This document shows, one piece after another, positions 7,611 to 15,451 of a stretch of 64,000 nt of DNA (positions are counted from its first letter, which is position 1; the number at the start of each line of letters is the position of its first letter). The DNA is taken from positions 62,001 through 126,000 of the forward strand of contig JAHBTQ010000002.1 of assembly GCA_019638495.1 (NCBI GenBank), given 5' to 3'. The translations under genes and the position numbers were made by a program. The stretch is from Taibaiella sp. GTDB taxonomy: Bacteria > Bacteroidota > Bacteroidia > Chitinophagales > Chitinophagaceae. The notes under the pieces are model-generated. The model was not told the DNA's origin. It did not search any database and saw only the letters and a list, made by a program, of their open reading frames with translations.

Positions 7611-9578
7611 CTATTCGTTGATGCGCTTCAGGTGCAGGTCAGGTGTTGCAGAAACAATGATCGGGTACTTTTCGAGGGTCACATCTGACGGGTCAAGGCC
7701 AAAACCGCGCTCCTCGGACAGGCTGAATTTCTTGAGGATAAAATATCCACGCATCAGCATACGCTCCCACATAGGCAAAGAGTTGTCGCGTGAAAGGAAC
7801 TTCTCCATTACTATGAAGCGGAAGTCGCCCATCACCTTATTCTTGCTTAGTGACTCATAGCGGCTCACAACATTTACCTCTTTATTCTTCACCATTTCCT
7901 CCACCACCATCTTAAACATGTACTGGATCTTATGTTCCATGCGGAAGCCAAGGCGAAACTCTACCCTTATAATTTCGTTTGGCACCAGGGTTTGCACCAC
8001 GTATTCTGTTGTGTAGGGATCATCAAGCACGTCTACGTGTACAAACCAATAGATGTCCGCACGCTTAGGTTTGCGGTATAGAATTGAGTATAATATTTTA
8101 TGTTCTATTTCCTTGGGGTTGTTTGCACTGGTAAGGTATACCAGGTGTGTAGCATACTTCGGAATTGATGCATCATTGCTCAATTCCTGCAGAATGGGGA
8201 TGTAGTTCTCAAGCCGCACAAATTCAACATACCTGTTTTTGATGCGCCTGGATTTATACCATACAATCATGACACAGAATAGCCCGCCTGCTATAAGTAC
8301 CGTTACAATGCCGCCCTCTGCAAATTTCTCTACCAGGTTGGCAAACAAGAAAGACGACTCAATAATGAGGTAAGAGCAGAGAAATAATAGAATGAAACCT
8401 ATGGGCACCCTCTTTATAAACATGTAATAAGAAAAGAGGATGGTGGTCATGATGAAAGTAGTAGTGATAGCCAGGCCATATGCCGCTTCCATGGCTGCTG
8501 ACCGCTGGAAATAAAGGGTGATAATGACACAGCCAGTGAATAACAGCATGTTGATACCCGGAATGAATATCTGTCCGCGCTCCACAGTGGGATAGTTGAT
8601 CTTCATTTTGGGCCAAAGATTGAGCTTAATGGCAACGCTGATGAGCGTGAATGAGCCGGATATCATTGCCTGGCTGGCAATAATAGTGGCTGCTGTGGCG
8701 ATCAGTATGCCCGGTATCACAAACACCTTTGGCATAATCTGGAAAAACGGATTCATCGTGGCAGAGTTCCACTGGTGCCCTGCATGCTGGTTGAGCAGGA
8801 AAGCACCCTGGCCCAGGTAGTTGAGTATGAGGCAGAGCTTTACAAATGGCCAGGAGATGCGTATGTTCTTACGGCCGCAATGACCAAGGTCGGAGTAAAG
8901 TGCCTCTGCCCCCGTGGTGCAGAGGAAAACAGCGCCGAGTATCCAGAAGCCCTTTGGATATTGTGTGAGTACTTCCCATGCGTAGTAGGGGTTGAAAGCG
9001 CGCAGTACCATCCAGTCTCCGGAAACATAGAACTGGCGCAAGCCCAGAAATGCGAGCATGGAAAACCATATGGCCATCATGGGGCCGAATGCTTTGCCAA
9101 TATAGGAGGTGCCAAACTGCTGAAAGAAGAATAGCAATGCGATGATAGCCAATACAATATACACTATGGACATAGTGCTGATGGAGTGAAAGGCCGGAAT
9201 GCGCCGTAGCCCTTCGATGGCAGATGTGACCGAAATGGGTGGCGTGATCATGCCATCGGCAAGCAATGCTGCGCCGCCGATCATAGCTGGGAATACCGTC
9301 CACCTGCCATGCCGTCGCACAAGTGTGAGCAGGGAAAAAATTCCACCCTCGCCGCGGTTATCTGCACGGAGCGTGAACACAACATATTTTATAGTTGTCT
9401 GCAAAGTCAACGTCCAGATGATACAGGACAGGGAGCCGATGATAAGTAATTCTGAAACGTTTTTGCCGTTGCACACGGCGTTCATAACATATAGAGGCGA
9501 CGTGCCTATATCGCCGTAGATAATACCCAGCGCTATAATGAACCCTGCAAAAGAAGCTTTCTGTAGATTATGTCCCAA
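7611..9578 (-). CDS. kup: KUP-family potassium uptake protein
   Basis: A 655-residue inner-membrane transporter of the KUP/HAK/KT family, probably a K+/H+ symporter. The signature GIIYGDIGTSPLYV lies in the first membrane segment, followed by TTIKYVVFTLRADNRGEGGI and about twelve hydrophobic segments. The last ~220 residues form a soluble cytoplasmic domain. The start is a TTG at 9578: an in-frame TAA lies four codons upstream, and the next ATG falls inside the first membrane helix, so TTG is the only start that preserves the conserved N-terminus. A TAACTTTG element at 9615-9608 on the same strand suggests its own promoter with a leader of roughly 25 bases. Confidence 0.95.
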   Translation of the reverse strand: MGHNLQKASFAGFIIALGIIYGDIGTSPLYVMNAVCNGKNVSELLIIGSLSCIIWTLTLQTTIKYVVFTLRADNRGEGGIFSLLTLVRRHGRWTVFPAMIGGAALLADGMITPPISVTSAIEGLRRIPAFHSISTMSIVYIVLAIIALLFFFQQFGTSYIGKAFGPMMAIWFSMLAFLGLRQFYVSGDWMVLRAFNPYYAWEVLTQYPKGFWILGAVFLCTTGAEALYSDLGHCGRKNIRISWPFVKLCLILNYLGQGAFLLNQHAGHQWNSATMNPFFQIMPKVFVIPGILIATAATIIASQAMISGSFTLISVAIKLNLWPKMKINYPTVERGQIFIPGINMLLFTGCVIITLYFQRSAAMEAAYGLAITTTFIMTTILFSYYMFIKRVPIGFILLFLCSYLIIESSFLFANLVEKFAEGGIVTVLIAGGLFCVMIVWYKSRRIKNRYVEFVRLENYIPILQELSNDASIPKYATHLVYLTSANNPKEIEHKILYSILYRKPKRADIYWFVHVDVLDDPYTTEYVVQTLVPNEIIRVEFRLGFRMEHKIQYMFKMVVEEMVKNKEVNVVSRYESLSKNKVMGDFRFIVMEKFLSRDNSLPMWERMLMRGYFILKKFSLSEERGFGLDPSDVTLEKYPIIVSATPDLHLKRINE

Positions 9579-9607
9579 ACCGTAGTGTTAAGGTGTTTAC
9601 AGCGATT

Positions 9608-9615
9608 CAAAGTTA
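9608..9615 (-). promoter_or_regulatory. Candidate -7 element upstream of kup
   Basis: The minus strand reads TAACTTTG, matching TAnnTTTG, 29 bases before the TTG start of kup. No clear -33 TTG is visible at the right distance, so support is partial. Confidence 0.4.
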
Positions 9616-9688
9616 GCCATATTGACACTCATGTGGTAATGCTAATTGCAGTATTCCTGTTAACGGGGATGTTTCATTGCTTCCAATC

Positions 9689-10708
9689 TTATGCCCTTCC
9701 CAGCCATTCAAGTGCGTTTTGTGAAAGAAGTTGCTCCTTCAATTTTGCCGGATAGTCCATGCTCTCAATGAGTTGGCCCGGGTGGTGCTCACCTAGCGGG
9801 AACGGATAGTCGCTACCCATACATATCTTGTCGCCGCCCATAATGTCTATTATGAAGTCTAAGGCTTTGGGATCATGAACAAGCGCATCTATCCAGAACT
9901 TACCTATATAATCACGTGGGTTTACCGCATTGTCTATCGCACAAAGGTCTGGCCGTACATTGAAGCCATGTTCAATTCTGCCAATGGTGAGTGGAAAACT
10001 GCCACCGCCATGCGCAAAGGCGACACGAAGCTTGGGGAAACGCTCAAACACGCCACCGAAAATCATGGAACAGATGGCCCTGCTCGTTTCTGCAGGCATG
10101 CCTACCAGCCATGGTAGCCAATATCGTGCCATCTCTTTTTCGCCCATCATCTCCCATGGGTGTACGAAAATGCTGCAACCGAGTTCCTCGGCTGCCTGCC
10201 AGAAAGGATCGAATGATGGGTCGCTAAGGTTTTTGGTATTTATATTACTGCCTATTTCCAGTCCGGGCATTTTCAATTCTGTGACGCAGCGCTCCATTTC
10301 TTTGATAGCAGTGTCCACATCCTGCATGGGCACGGTACCTATGCCTATGAACCGGTCCGGATGGTCGTGGCAACACTGGGCAATATGGTCATTGAAAAAC
10401 CGAGAAGTTTCGAGCGCGTGCTCGGGTTTGGCAAAGTAGTTGAACAGTACGGGGATGGTGGAGAGTACCTGCACATCTACCGAGGTCATGTCCATTTCTT
10501 TGGTGCGCACATGCGGGTCCCAGCAGTTCTGTTCTATTTCACGAAACACCTTGTCGCCCTTTATCATGCGTGCGCAGCATGGCTTGTGGTGTTCTAACCT
10601 TATAAACTCACCATATCCAAACTTCTGAAACCAGTTCGGAATATGCTCCGGCATGATGTGGGTATGGATGTCTATTTTTTTAGCTGTGCTTCGTGATTGG
10701 TGCGTCAT
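9689..10708 (-). CDS. 2-amino-3-carboxymuconate-6-semialdehyde decarboxylase (ACMSD)
   Basis: A 339-residue amidohydrolase-superfamily enzyme very similar to ACMSD as known from animals and Pseudomonas (NbaD). ACMSD decarboxylates the kynurenine-pathway intermediate ACMS and diverts it from quinolinate. Shared features are KIDIHTHIMPEHIP with the metal-binding HxH, ENCWDPHVR, the strand SIFVHPWEM (metal His), YWLPWLVGMPAETSRAICSM, FAHGGGSFPLTIGRIEHGF and GSDYPFPLGE (catalytic Asp). The frame opens at a TTG (10753), but the ATG at 10708 gives the normal short N-terminus. No other tryptophan or 2-nitrobenzoate catabolic gene is in the window, so the pathway context is unknown and another substrate remains possible. 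Confidence 0.88.
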   Translation of the reverse strand: MTHQSRSTAKKIDIHTHIMPEHIPNWFQKFGYGEFIRLEHHKPCCARMIKGDKVFREIEQNCWDPHVRTKEMDMTSVDVQVLSTIPVLFNYFAKPEHALETSRFFNDHIAQCCHDHPDRFIGIGTVPMQDVDTAIKEMERCVTELKMPGLEIGSNINTKNLSDPSFDPFWQAAEELGCSIFVHPWEMMGEKEMARYWLPWLVGMPAETSRAICSMIFGGVFERFPKLRVAFAHGGGSFPLTIGRIEHGFNVRPDLCAIDNAVNPRDYIGKFWIDALVHDPKALDFIIDIMGGDKICMGSDYPFPLGEHHPGQLIESMDYPAKLKEQLLSQNALEWLGRA

Positions 10709-10833
10709 CTTGAGGAATGTGGATTTTTTAATCGGGAAACAATTGTCGAACAAGCCGGGATATTGGATGCAAATTCACAGATTGTATTCGCGTTCTGTTT
10801 CCAAGAGGACAAAAGTAGTTGGTATAAATAAAA

Positions 10834-10854
10834 AGAGCGCCTTTTGAGCGCTCT
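10834..10854 (-). terminator. Intrinsic terminator of the HU gene
   Basis: A 7-bp stem AGAGCGC/GCGCTCT with a 7-base loop. On the minus strand it is followed by TTTTTATTTA, placed 24 bases after the HU stop codon. Confidence 0.7.
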
Positions 10855-10877
10855 CTTTATTTTCTTCCTTGCGGAAA

Positions 10878-11159
10878 TTACTTCTTGCTGCTGATCTTAG
10901 TAGCAAATTCTTTACCTGCCTTAAACTTAGGCACCTTACGTGCTTTGATCTTGATAACAGCACCTGTCTGAGGGTTGCGGCCATTACGTGCAGAACGCTC
11001 AGATACAGAGAAAGTACCAAAGCCTACCAGTGTAACGCGGTCACCTTTTTTCAGGGCAGTGATCACTGTGTTGGTAAACGAATCAAGAGCATCGTTTGCC
11101 TGCACTTTAGTAACGCCTGCGTCTTTCGCAATTTTGTCAATCAATTCAGCTTTGTTCAT
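10878..11159 (-). CDS. HU-family DNA-binding protein
   Basis: A 93-residue histone-like protein. The N-terminal dimerisation helices (MNKAELIDKIAKDAGVTKVQ) lead into the HU core GDRVTLVGFGTFSVSERSAR and NPQTGAVIKIKARKVPKFKAGK, including the DNA-intercalating arm region around NPQTG. HU bends and compacts DNA in the nucleoid and supports replication, recombination and transcription. Length and motif match the family exactly. It has a perfect Bacteroidota promoter at 11204-11234 and its own terminator, so it is a single-gene unit. Confidence 0.96.
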   Translation of the reverse strand: MNKAELIDKIAKDAGVTKVQANDALDSFTNTVITALKKGDRVTLVGFGTFSVSERSARNGRNPQTGAVIKIKARKVPKFKAGKEFATKISSKK

Positions 11160-11203
11160 AACTGCTTGTTTTTGTTGTGAAATGATATTTTTTGAGGATG
11201 GAA

Positions 11204-11234
11204 CAAATATACAGACCTTTAAAACACTTCCAAA
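11204..11234 (-). promoter_or_regulatory. Promoter of the HU gene
   Basis: On the minus strand, TTTG (11234-11231), a 19-base spacer and TATATTTG (11211-11204) match the Bacteroidota consensus TTTG-N17-23-TAnnTTTG. The predicted leader is about 40 bases. Confidence 0.7.
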
Positions 11235-11373
11235 TATTCAGGAAAATATTTTTCCTGTTGAAACCCTTGCCTGACGCGAGTTTCCCACAATTCACCAACA
11301 GTCTCACCCCCGTTTTTTGGGTAATACAGAATAATGTTGTAAATGGGTCGCGCGCGTGGTTTTTGTGGCACTA

Positions 11374-11676
11374 TTATACCACTTCCATCACTGATCGGAA
11401 TGCAATAAACTTGCCGCCGAATCGGCTGAAAGCCTTGTCCCGCATGGTTTGTGCGTGTTTGCTGATGTATGTGTTGTAGTCGTCGAGGTTGTCGCAGGTG
11501 TATTGTGCAGAGTAAGTAATGCCCTCAGCTTCGTCCTGCTCCAGTAGGCGGCAAAGCCTGAAACCTGTGAACAGGCCTGTGTTTTCAAGATCGGGCATAT
11601 GCTCGTGTTTCATCCATTTTACCCACTCTTCGGCTATGTCGCTTTCTACTTTTATCGTGACGTTGTAAATGATCAT
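11374..11676 (-). CDS. DUF4286 family protein
   Basis: A 100-residue cytoplasmic protein of the DUF4286 family, a ferredoxin-like (dimeric alpha/beta barrel type) domain common in Bacteroidota. Characteristic parts are MIIYNVTIKVESDIAEEWVK, WMKHEHMPDLENTGLF and the C-terminal FIAFRSVMEV. Function is unknown. The frame opens at a GTG (11703), but the ATG at 11676 gives the family's standard MIIYNV start. It follows the BaiN-like flavoprotein gene by 41 bases on the same strand and may be its operon partner. Confidence 0.88.
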   Translation of the reverse strand: MIIYNVTIKVESDIAEEWVKWMKHEHMPDLENTGLFTGFRLCRLLEQDEAEGITYSAQYTCDNLDDYNTYISKHAQTMRDKAFSRFGGKFIAFRSVMEVV

Positions 11677-11717
11677 TGCAGATTGTTTGGACAAAAATAG
11701 CACTTAGCACTATGAAA

Positions 11718-12950
11718 TTACTGTGATGTTGCAATGGCAGAGACAGCCTGTGCGGCAACGAAGCTGCTGCTCCATGCATGCTGAAAGTTGTAGCCTCCGG
11801 TAATGCCGTCTACATCGAGAATTTCACCGGCAAAGTATAAACCCGGCACCTTTCTACTCTGCATCGTTTGTGCATCTACCTCTGAAGTGCGCACGCCACC
11901 GCATGTCACAAACTCCTCTTTAAAAGTTGTCTTGCCCGAAACCTGGTACATATCGCGCAGCAGCGACGCCACGAGTTTGTTCTGGGCGGCTGAAGAAAGC
12001 TCGCCCCAGCGGATCGTTTCTGAAATGCCACACCGGGTAGTGAGATACTCCCACAAACGCCGCGGCAGGCCAAACGGATTCTTATTTGTTACCTGCTGTT
12101 TGCCCTGCTCGCTTCTCAATTGGGATAGCGTATTGCGTAGCCCTTCTTCAGTTTCATCAGCGAGCCAGTTGACTAATACCTTGAATTGGTAATTGCAGGC
12201 AGCGAGCTCGCGGGCGGCGAAGGCGGAGGTTTTGAGAATAGCCGGGCCGCTCATGCCCCAATGGGTTATGAGCAGTGGCCCGCTTTGGGTGAACTTTGTG
12301 CCTGCAATTTTTACGGTGGCGTTCGGTACGCTCACGCCCATTAGCTCTGTTACAGGGTTGCCCGGCATATTGAATGTGAATAATGAGGGCGCCGGAGTTT
12401 CGATGGTGTGTCCCAGTTCCTCTATCCATTTATATTGTTCCGCTTTTGGAAAACCGCCCGTGGCAATAATAATATTGTCGGCAAGGAATTCTGATGTGTC
12501 AGCAAAGATGATCTTTAATAGGCCATTTTCGCCGGCCGGGATGATCTTCTGAACGGATTTGTGGTAGCGCACATCCACTCCTTGCTTCATCATTTCCTGC
12601 CAGATGCAATCGATAATTGTTTGCGAGTTGTCGGTGATGGGAAACATACGGCCGTCATCCTCTACTTTTAGTTTCACGCCCCGTTGCTCAAACCAATTGA
12701 TCGTCTGTTGTGGGCCAAAGACATGCAGTGTGCGTTTTAACAATTGGCGGCCGCGGGGATATCGGTCAACAAGTTCAGAAATATCGAAGCAATGATGGGT
12801 CACGTTGCATCGGCCACCACCGGAAGCCTTCACTTTCTGCAACGCTTTGCCCGTCTTTTCGAAGACCACTACTTCGTGGCCCGCAGGACGCGGGATATTG
12901 GCCGCCGCAAAGCAGCCGGCTGCACCGGCACCTATTATTGCTGTCTTCAC
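11718..12950 (-). CDS. BaiN/HI0933-type NAD(P)/FAD-dependent oxidoreductase
   Basis: A 410-residue flavoprotein of the HI0933/BaiN/RdsA family. It starts with a Rossmann FAD-binding motif KTAIIGAGAAGCFAAANI, followed by the family signature KASGGGRCNVTHHCF and, near the C-terminus, GLYFAGEILDVDGITGGYNF, which contacts FAD. The members are soluble oxidoreductases with poorly defined substrates; one branch acts in bile-acid metabolism but that should not be transferred here. The start is GTG at 12950: an in-frame TAA lies four codons upstream and no ATG precedes the FAD motif. Confidence 0.92.
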   Translation of the reverse strand: MKTAIIGAGAAGCFAAANIPRPAGHEVVVFEKTGKALQKVKASGGGRCNVTHHCFDISELVDRYPRGRQLLKRTLHVFGPQQTINWFEQRGVKLKVEDDGRMFPITDNSQTIIDCIWQEMMKQGVDVRYHKSVQKIIPAGENGLLKIIFADTSEFLADNIIIATGGFPKAEQYKWIEELGHTIETPAPSLFTFNMPGNPVTELMGVSVPNATVKIAGTKFTQSGPLLITHWGMSGPAILKTSAFAARELAACNYQFKVLVNWLADETEEGLRNTLSQLRSEQGKQQVTNKNPFGLPRRLWEYLTTRCGISETIRWGELSSAAQNKLVASLLRDMYQVSGKTTFKEEFVTCGGVRTSEVDAQTMQSRKVPGLYFAGEILDVDGITGGYNFQHAWSSSFVAAQAVSAIATSQ

Positions 12951-13111
12951 GGTGTAAACTTAACTTATAAGGTTGAGATGTTTTAACCCGACAGGCAAGA
13001 GCGCAATTGGGTACCTGGGTGGCGATAGGGGGGTATGCAATCCCGGAAATGGGCCAATACATAATGATGCAATTTTGATACTTTTACCGCCTGTTCAATT
13101 AATAGCTATTT

Positions 13112-13987
13112 ATGAAGGTTTTTATATCCGGTGCCTCCGGCCTGGTGGGTGGCAATTGCCTGAAGCATTTTAAGGAAATGGGATGGGAGGTTGTTGGTTC
13201 TTATTTTTCCTACGCGGTAGAGGGAACGGTGTACTATGATACGCTGAATCCGGGCCACACTGAGAATTTTGACGTAAAGGGTTTTAATCCAGATGTTATC
13301 GTGCATTGCGGTGCACTGACGCACGTGGACTACTGCGAGAGTCACCCGGAGGAAAGCTACGAAAAGACAGTGCAGAGCACCATAAACCTCATGGCCCTGG
13401 CAAAGGAGATAGGATGCCGTATGGTGTATATTTCTACGGACTATGTTTTTGATGGTAAGGAGGGACCATATACGGAAGACGCCCCTGTGCACCCCATTAG
13501 TATATATGCGGAGCATAAGCTGGAGGCAGAACAGTTGGTGCTGAAAGAAATAAATGATGCTTTGGTATTGCGTGTTACCAATGTTTATGGTGACGAGGTG
13601 CGCGGAAAGAACTTTGTGGCACGTATAGTGGAACAGTGTATCAATAAACAGAAGCTGACGCTAAAGCTGCCGTACGATCAGTATGCATCTCCTGCTAATG
13701 CGTGGGATATTGCCAGGGCTATGTACCTTTTGCTGCGTGACGGCAAGGGGGGGATATATCATATAGGAAGTACTGATTACCTGAACCGGGTGGAGCTGGC
13801 CCTGCGGGTGCTCAGTTATTTCCCGGATGCCGAATATGACCTGATACCTATAAGTACAGAGGATATGAAACAGCCTGCCGCGAGGCCGCTGCTAGGTGGA
13901 TTTGTTAAGATGAAATTCAGCAACGAGTATCCCGATTTCCTTTTTGGCAACGTAGATAGCTACCTGCGGTCAAAATTTGCCAAATAA
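13112..13987 (+). CDS. RmlD-like NAD(P)-dependent sugar-nucleotide reductase
   Basis: A 291-residue extended short-chain dehydrogenase of the RmlD (dTDP-4-dehydrorhamnose reductase) substrate-binding family. It has the cofactor motif FISGASGLVGGNCL, a conserved STDYVFDG strand and the catalytic YxxxK (YAEHK, about residues 131-135). RmlD reduces dTDP-4-keto-rhamnose; many relatives in Bacteroidota act on other substrates. No rmlA, rmlB or rmlC gene is near, so the exact sugar is not known. The downstream glycosylasparaginase gene begins only 24 bases after its stop, so the two are probably co-transcribed. Confidence 0.85.
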   Translation: MKVFISGASGLVGGNCLKHFKEMGWEVVGSYFSYAVEGTVYYDTLNPGHTENFDVKGFNPDVIVHCGALTHVDYCESHPEESYEKTVQSTINLMALAKEIGCRMVYISTDYVFDGKEGPYTEDAPVHPISIYAEHKLEAEQLVLKEINDALVLRVTNVYGDEVRGKNFVARIVEQCINKQKLTLKLPYDQYASPANAWDIARAMYLLLRDGKGGIYHIGSTDYLNRVELALRVLSYFPDAEYDLIPISTEDMKQPAARPLLGGFVKMKFSNEYPDFLFGNVDSYLRSKFAK

Positions 13988-14011
13988 TCTATCAACTGAA
14001 AATAGCCTGGT

Positions 14012-15028
14012 ATGAGCGATCGCCGGAATTTCGTGAAGCGTTCTTTTTTGTCTTCTGCCGCAATGCTCGCGGGTAGTCGCCTCCTGGCAGGTTCCGGAAA
14101 CGAGCCGCAAGAGAAGAAGTACAATACGGTCAAAGGAAAGCCCATTGTCATATCAACCTGGGACTTTGGCAAGGAGGCAAATGCTGTCGCCTGGGAAGTG
14201 CTGGAAAAGTATGGCCGTGCGGTAGATGCGGTGGAGGCGGGTGTGAAAGTACCGGAGGCTGACCCTTTTAACCAGTCGGTGGGTTATGGTGGCCGGCCGG
14301 ACCGGGACGGCAGGGTGACCCTGGACGCCTGTATCATGGATGAACACGGTGGCTGCGGCTCGGTGATGGCACTGGAGCATATTGTCCATGCTATTTCCGT
14401 GGCCCGTATGGTGATGGACAAGACACCGCATGTGGCGCTGGTGGGTGATGGTGCACTGCAGTTTGCGCTTGAAAATGGTTTCCATAAGCAGAATCTGCTG
14501 ACGAAGAAAAGTGAAGAGGAATGGAAAGACTGGCTAAAGACGCACGAATATAATCCGGTAAAGAACATTGAGAACATAAAGCCGGGTGGCAAACACAATC
14601 ATGACACAATAGGCATGCTGGCTATGGATGCCCATGGAAACCTGGGTGGCGCCTGCACGACCAGCGGCATGGCATTTAAAATGCACGGTCGGGTGGGCGA
14701 TTCGCCGATTATTGGGGCCGGGTTATATGTAGATAATGAGGTAGGTGCAGCAACAAGCTCAGGCCTGGGGGAGGAAGTTATACGTACAGTGGGTAGCCAC
14801 CTGGTCGTAGAGCTGATGCGAATGGGATACTCGCCGGAGGGCGCATGTAAAAAAGCGGTGGAGCGCGTGCTTCGCTATAATCCTGGTAATCCCAGAGACA
14901 TTCAGGTGGGATTTTTAGCATTGAATAAGCATGGTGAATATGGGGGGTATGCATTGCAAAAGGGATTTTCGTTTGCGGTGCGCGGATTGAGCAGGGAAGA
15001 GGTGATAGAAGCAAAGAGCCTTACCTGA
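14012..15028 (+). CDS. Exported N4-(beta-N-acetylglucosaminyl)-L-asparaginase
   Basis: A 338-residue Ntn-hydrolase of the glycosylasparaginase family, which cleaves the GlcNAc-Asn bond left after glycoprotein breakdown. The N-terminus DRRNFVKRSFLSSAAMLAGS is a twin-arginine (Tat) signal, so export in folded form is likely. The autocleavage and nucleophile site is NHDTIGML, with Thr as the new N-terminus of the beta chain (about residue 197), followed by GACTTSGMAFKMHGRVGDSP, which forms the substrate pocket. GAGLYVDNEVGAATSSGLGE completes the signature. Length fits the family. It follows the RmlD-like gene by 24 bases; a link to surface-glycan turnover is inference. Confidence 0.92.
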   Translation: MSDRRNFVKRSFLSSAAMLAGSRLLAGSGNEPQEKKYNTVKGKPIVISTWDFGKEANAVAWEVLEKYGRAVDAVEAGVKVPEADPFNQSVGYGGRPDRDGRVTLDACIMDEHGGCGSVMALEHIVHAISVARMVMDKTPHVALVGDGALQFALENGFHKQNLLTKKSEEEWKDWLKTHEYNPVKNIENIKPGGKHNHDTIGMLAMDAHGNLGGACTTSGMAFKMHGRVGDSPIIGAGLYVDNEVGAATSSGLGEEVIRTVGSHLVVELMRMGYSPEGACKKAVERVLRYNPGNPRDIQVGFLALNKHGEYGGYALQKGFSFAVRGLSREEVIEAKSLT

Positions 15029-15046
15029 TGCAAGTATAGAAATTGA

Positions 15047-15054
15047 TATCTTTG
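15047..15054 (+). promoter_or_regulatory. Candidate -7 element for the TonB receptor cassette
   Basis: TATCTTTG fits TAnnTTTG exactly and lies 24 bases before the GTG at 15079. No clear TTG is present 20 bases upstream. Confidence 0.45.
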
Positions 15055-15078
15055 TAAAGAGGTTAAAGAAAGTGGTTA

Positions 15079-15432
15079 GTGAAACGTCAGTTTACTAAAA
15101 TCATAGGTGCGTTTTTGTTCCTGGTATTCCTTGCGGGGATAATGCCGAAGGAATACATTCACGATGCCATCTTTAGCCACCACGACGACGTACACCCTTT
15201 ATATAAGAAGGGTGAGATGGTCATCACCAAGCAGCACAATCACTGCTCCTTCCTCAGTTTTGAGTTTGCTCCGTTCTTACTGCCGGGAGTTCACGTTATC
15301 AAGGTCAAGGAGCCGGTGGTTTATACCGGTTATGTCTTACCACATTATTTCTCTTCCTATGCCACGCCGTTTTTTGTGGTGGCGCTTCGCGGACCGCCGT
15401 CGGATTCGGACTTAAATAGAAAATCCGCTTAG
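15079..15432 (+). CDS. Small histidine-rich membrane/exported protein
   Basis: A 117-residue protein starting at a GTG. An N-terminal hydrophobic segment (IIGAFLFLVFLAGIMP) is followed by a His-rich stretch: YIHDAIFSHHDDVHPLY and KQHNHCSFLSFEF. No named family was recognised. It is the first gene of a unit with a TonB-dependent receptor (19 bases downstream) and a lipoprotein. The clustering of His, Asp and Cys next to a receptor makes metal handling a reasonable inference but not a proven one. Small proteins of this type in front of TonB receptors are seen in other Bacteroidota. Confidence 0.72.
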   Translation: MKRQFTKIIGAFLFLVFLAGIMPKEYIHDAIFSHHDDVHPLYKKGEMVITKQHNHCSFLSFEFAPFLLPGVHVIKVKEPVVYTGYVLPHYFSSYATPFFVVALRGPPSDSDLNRKSA

Positions 15433-15451
15433 CAGAAAGCGGGTGTGCGGT

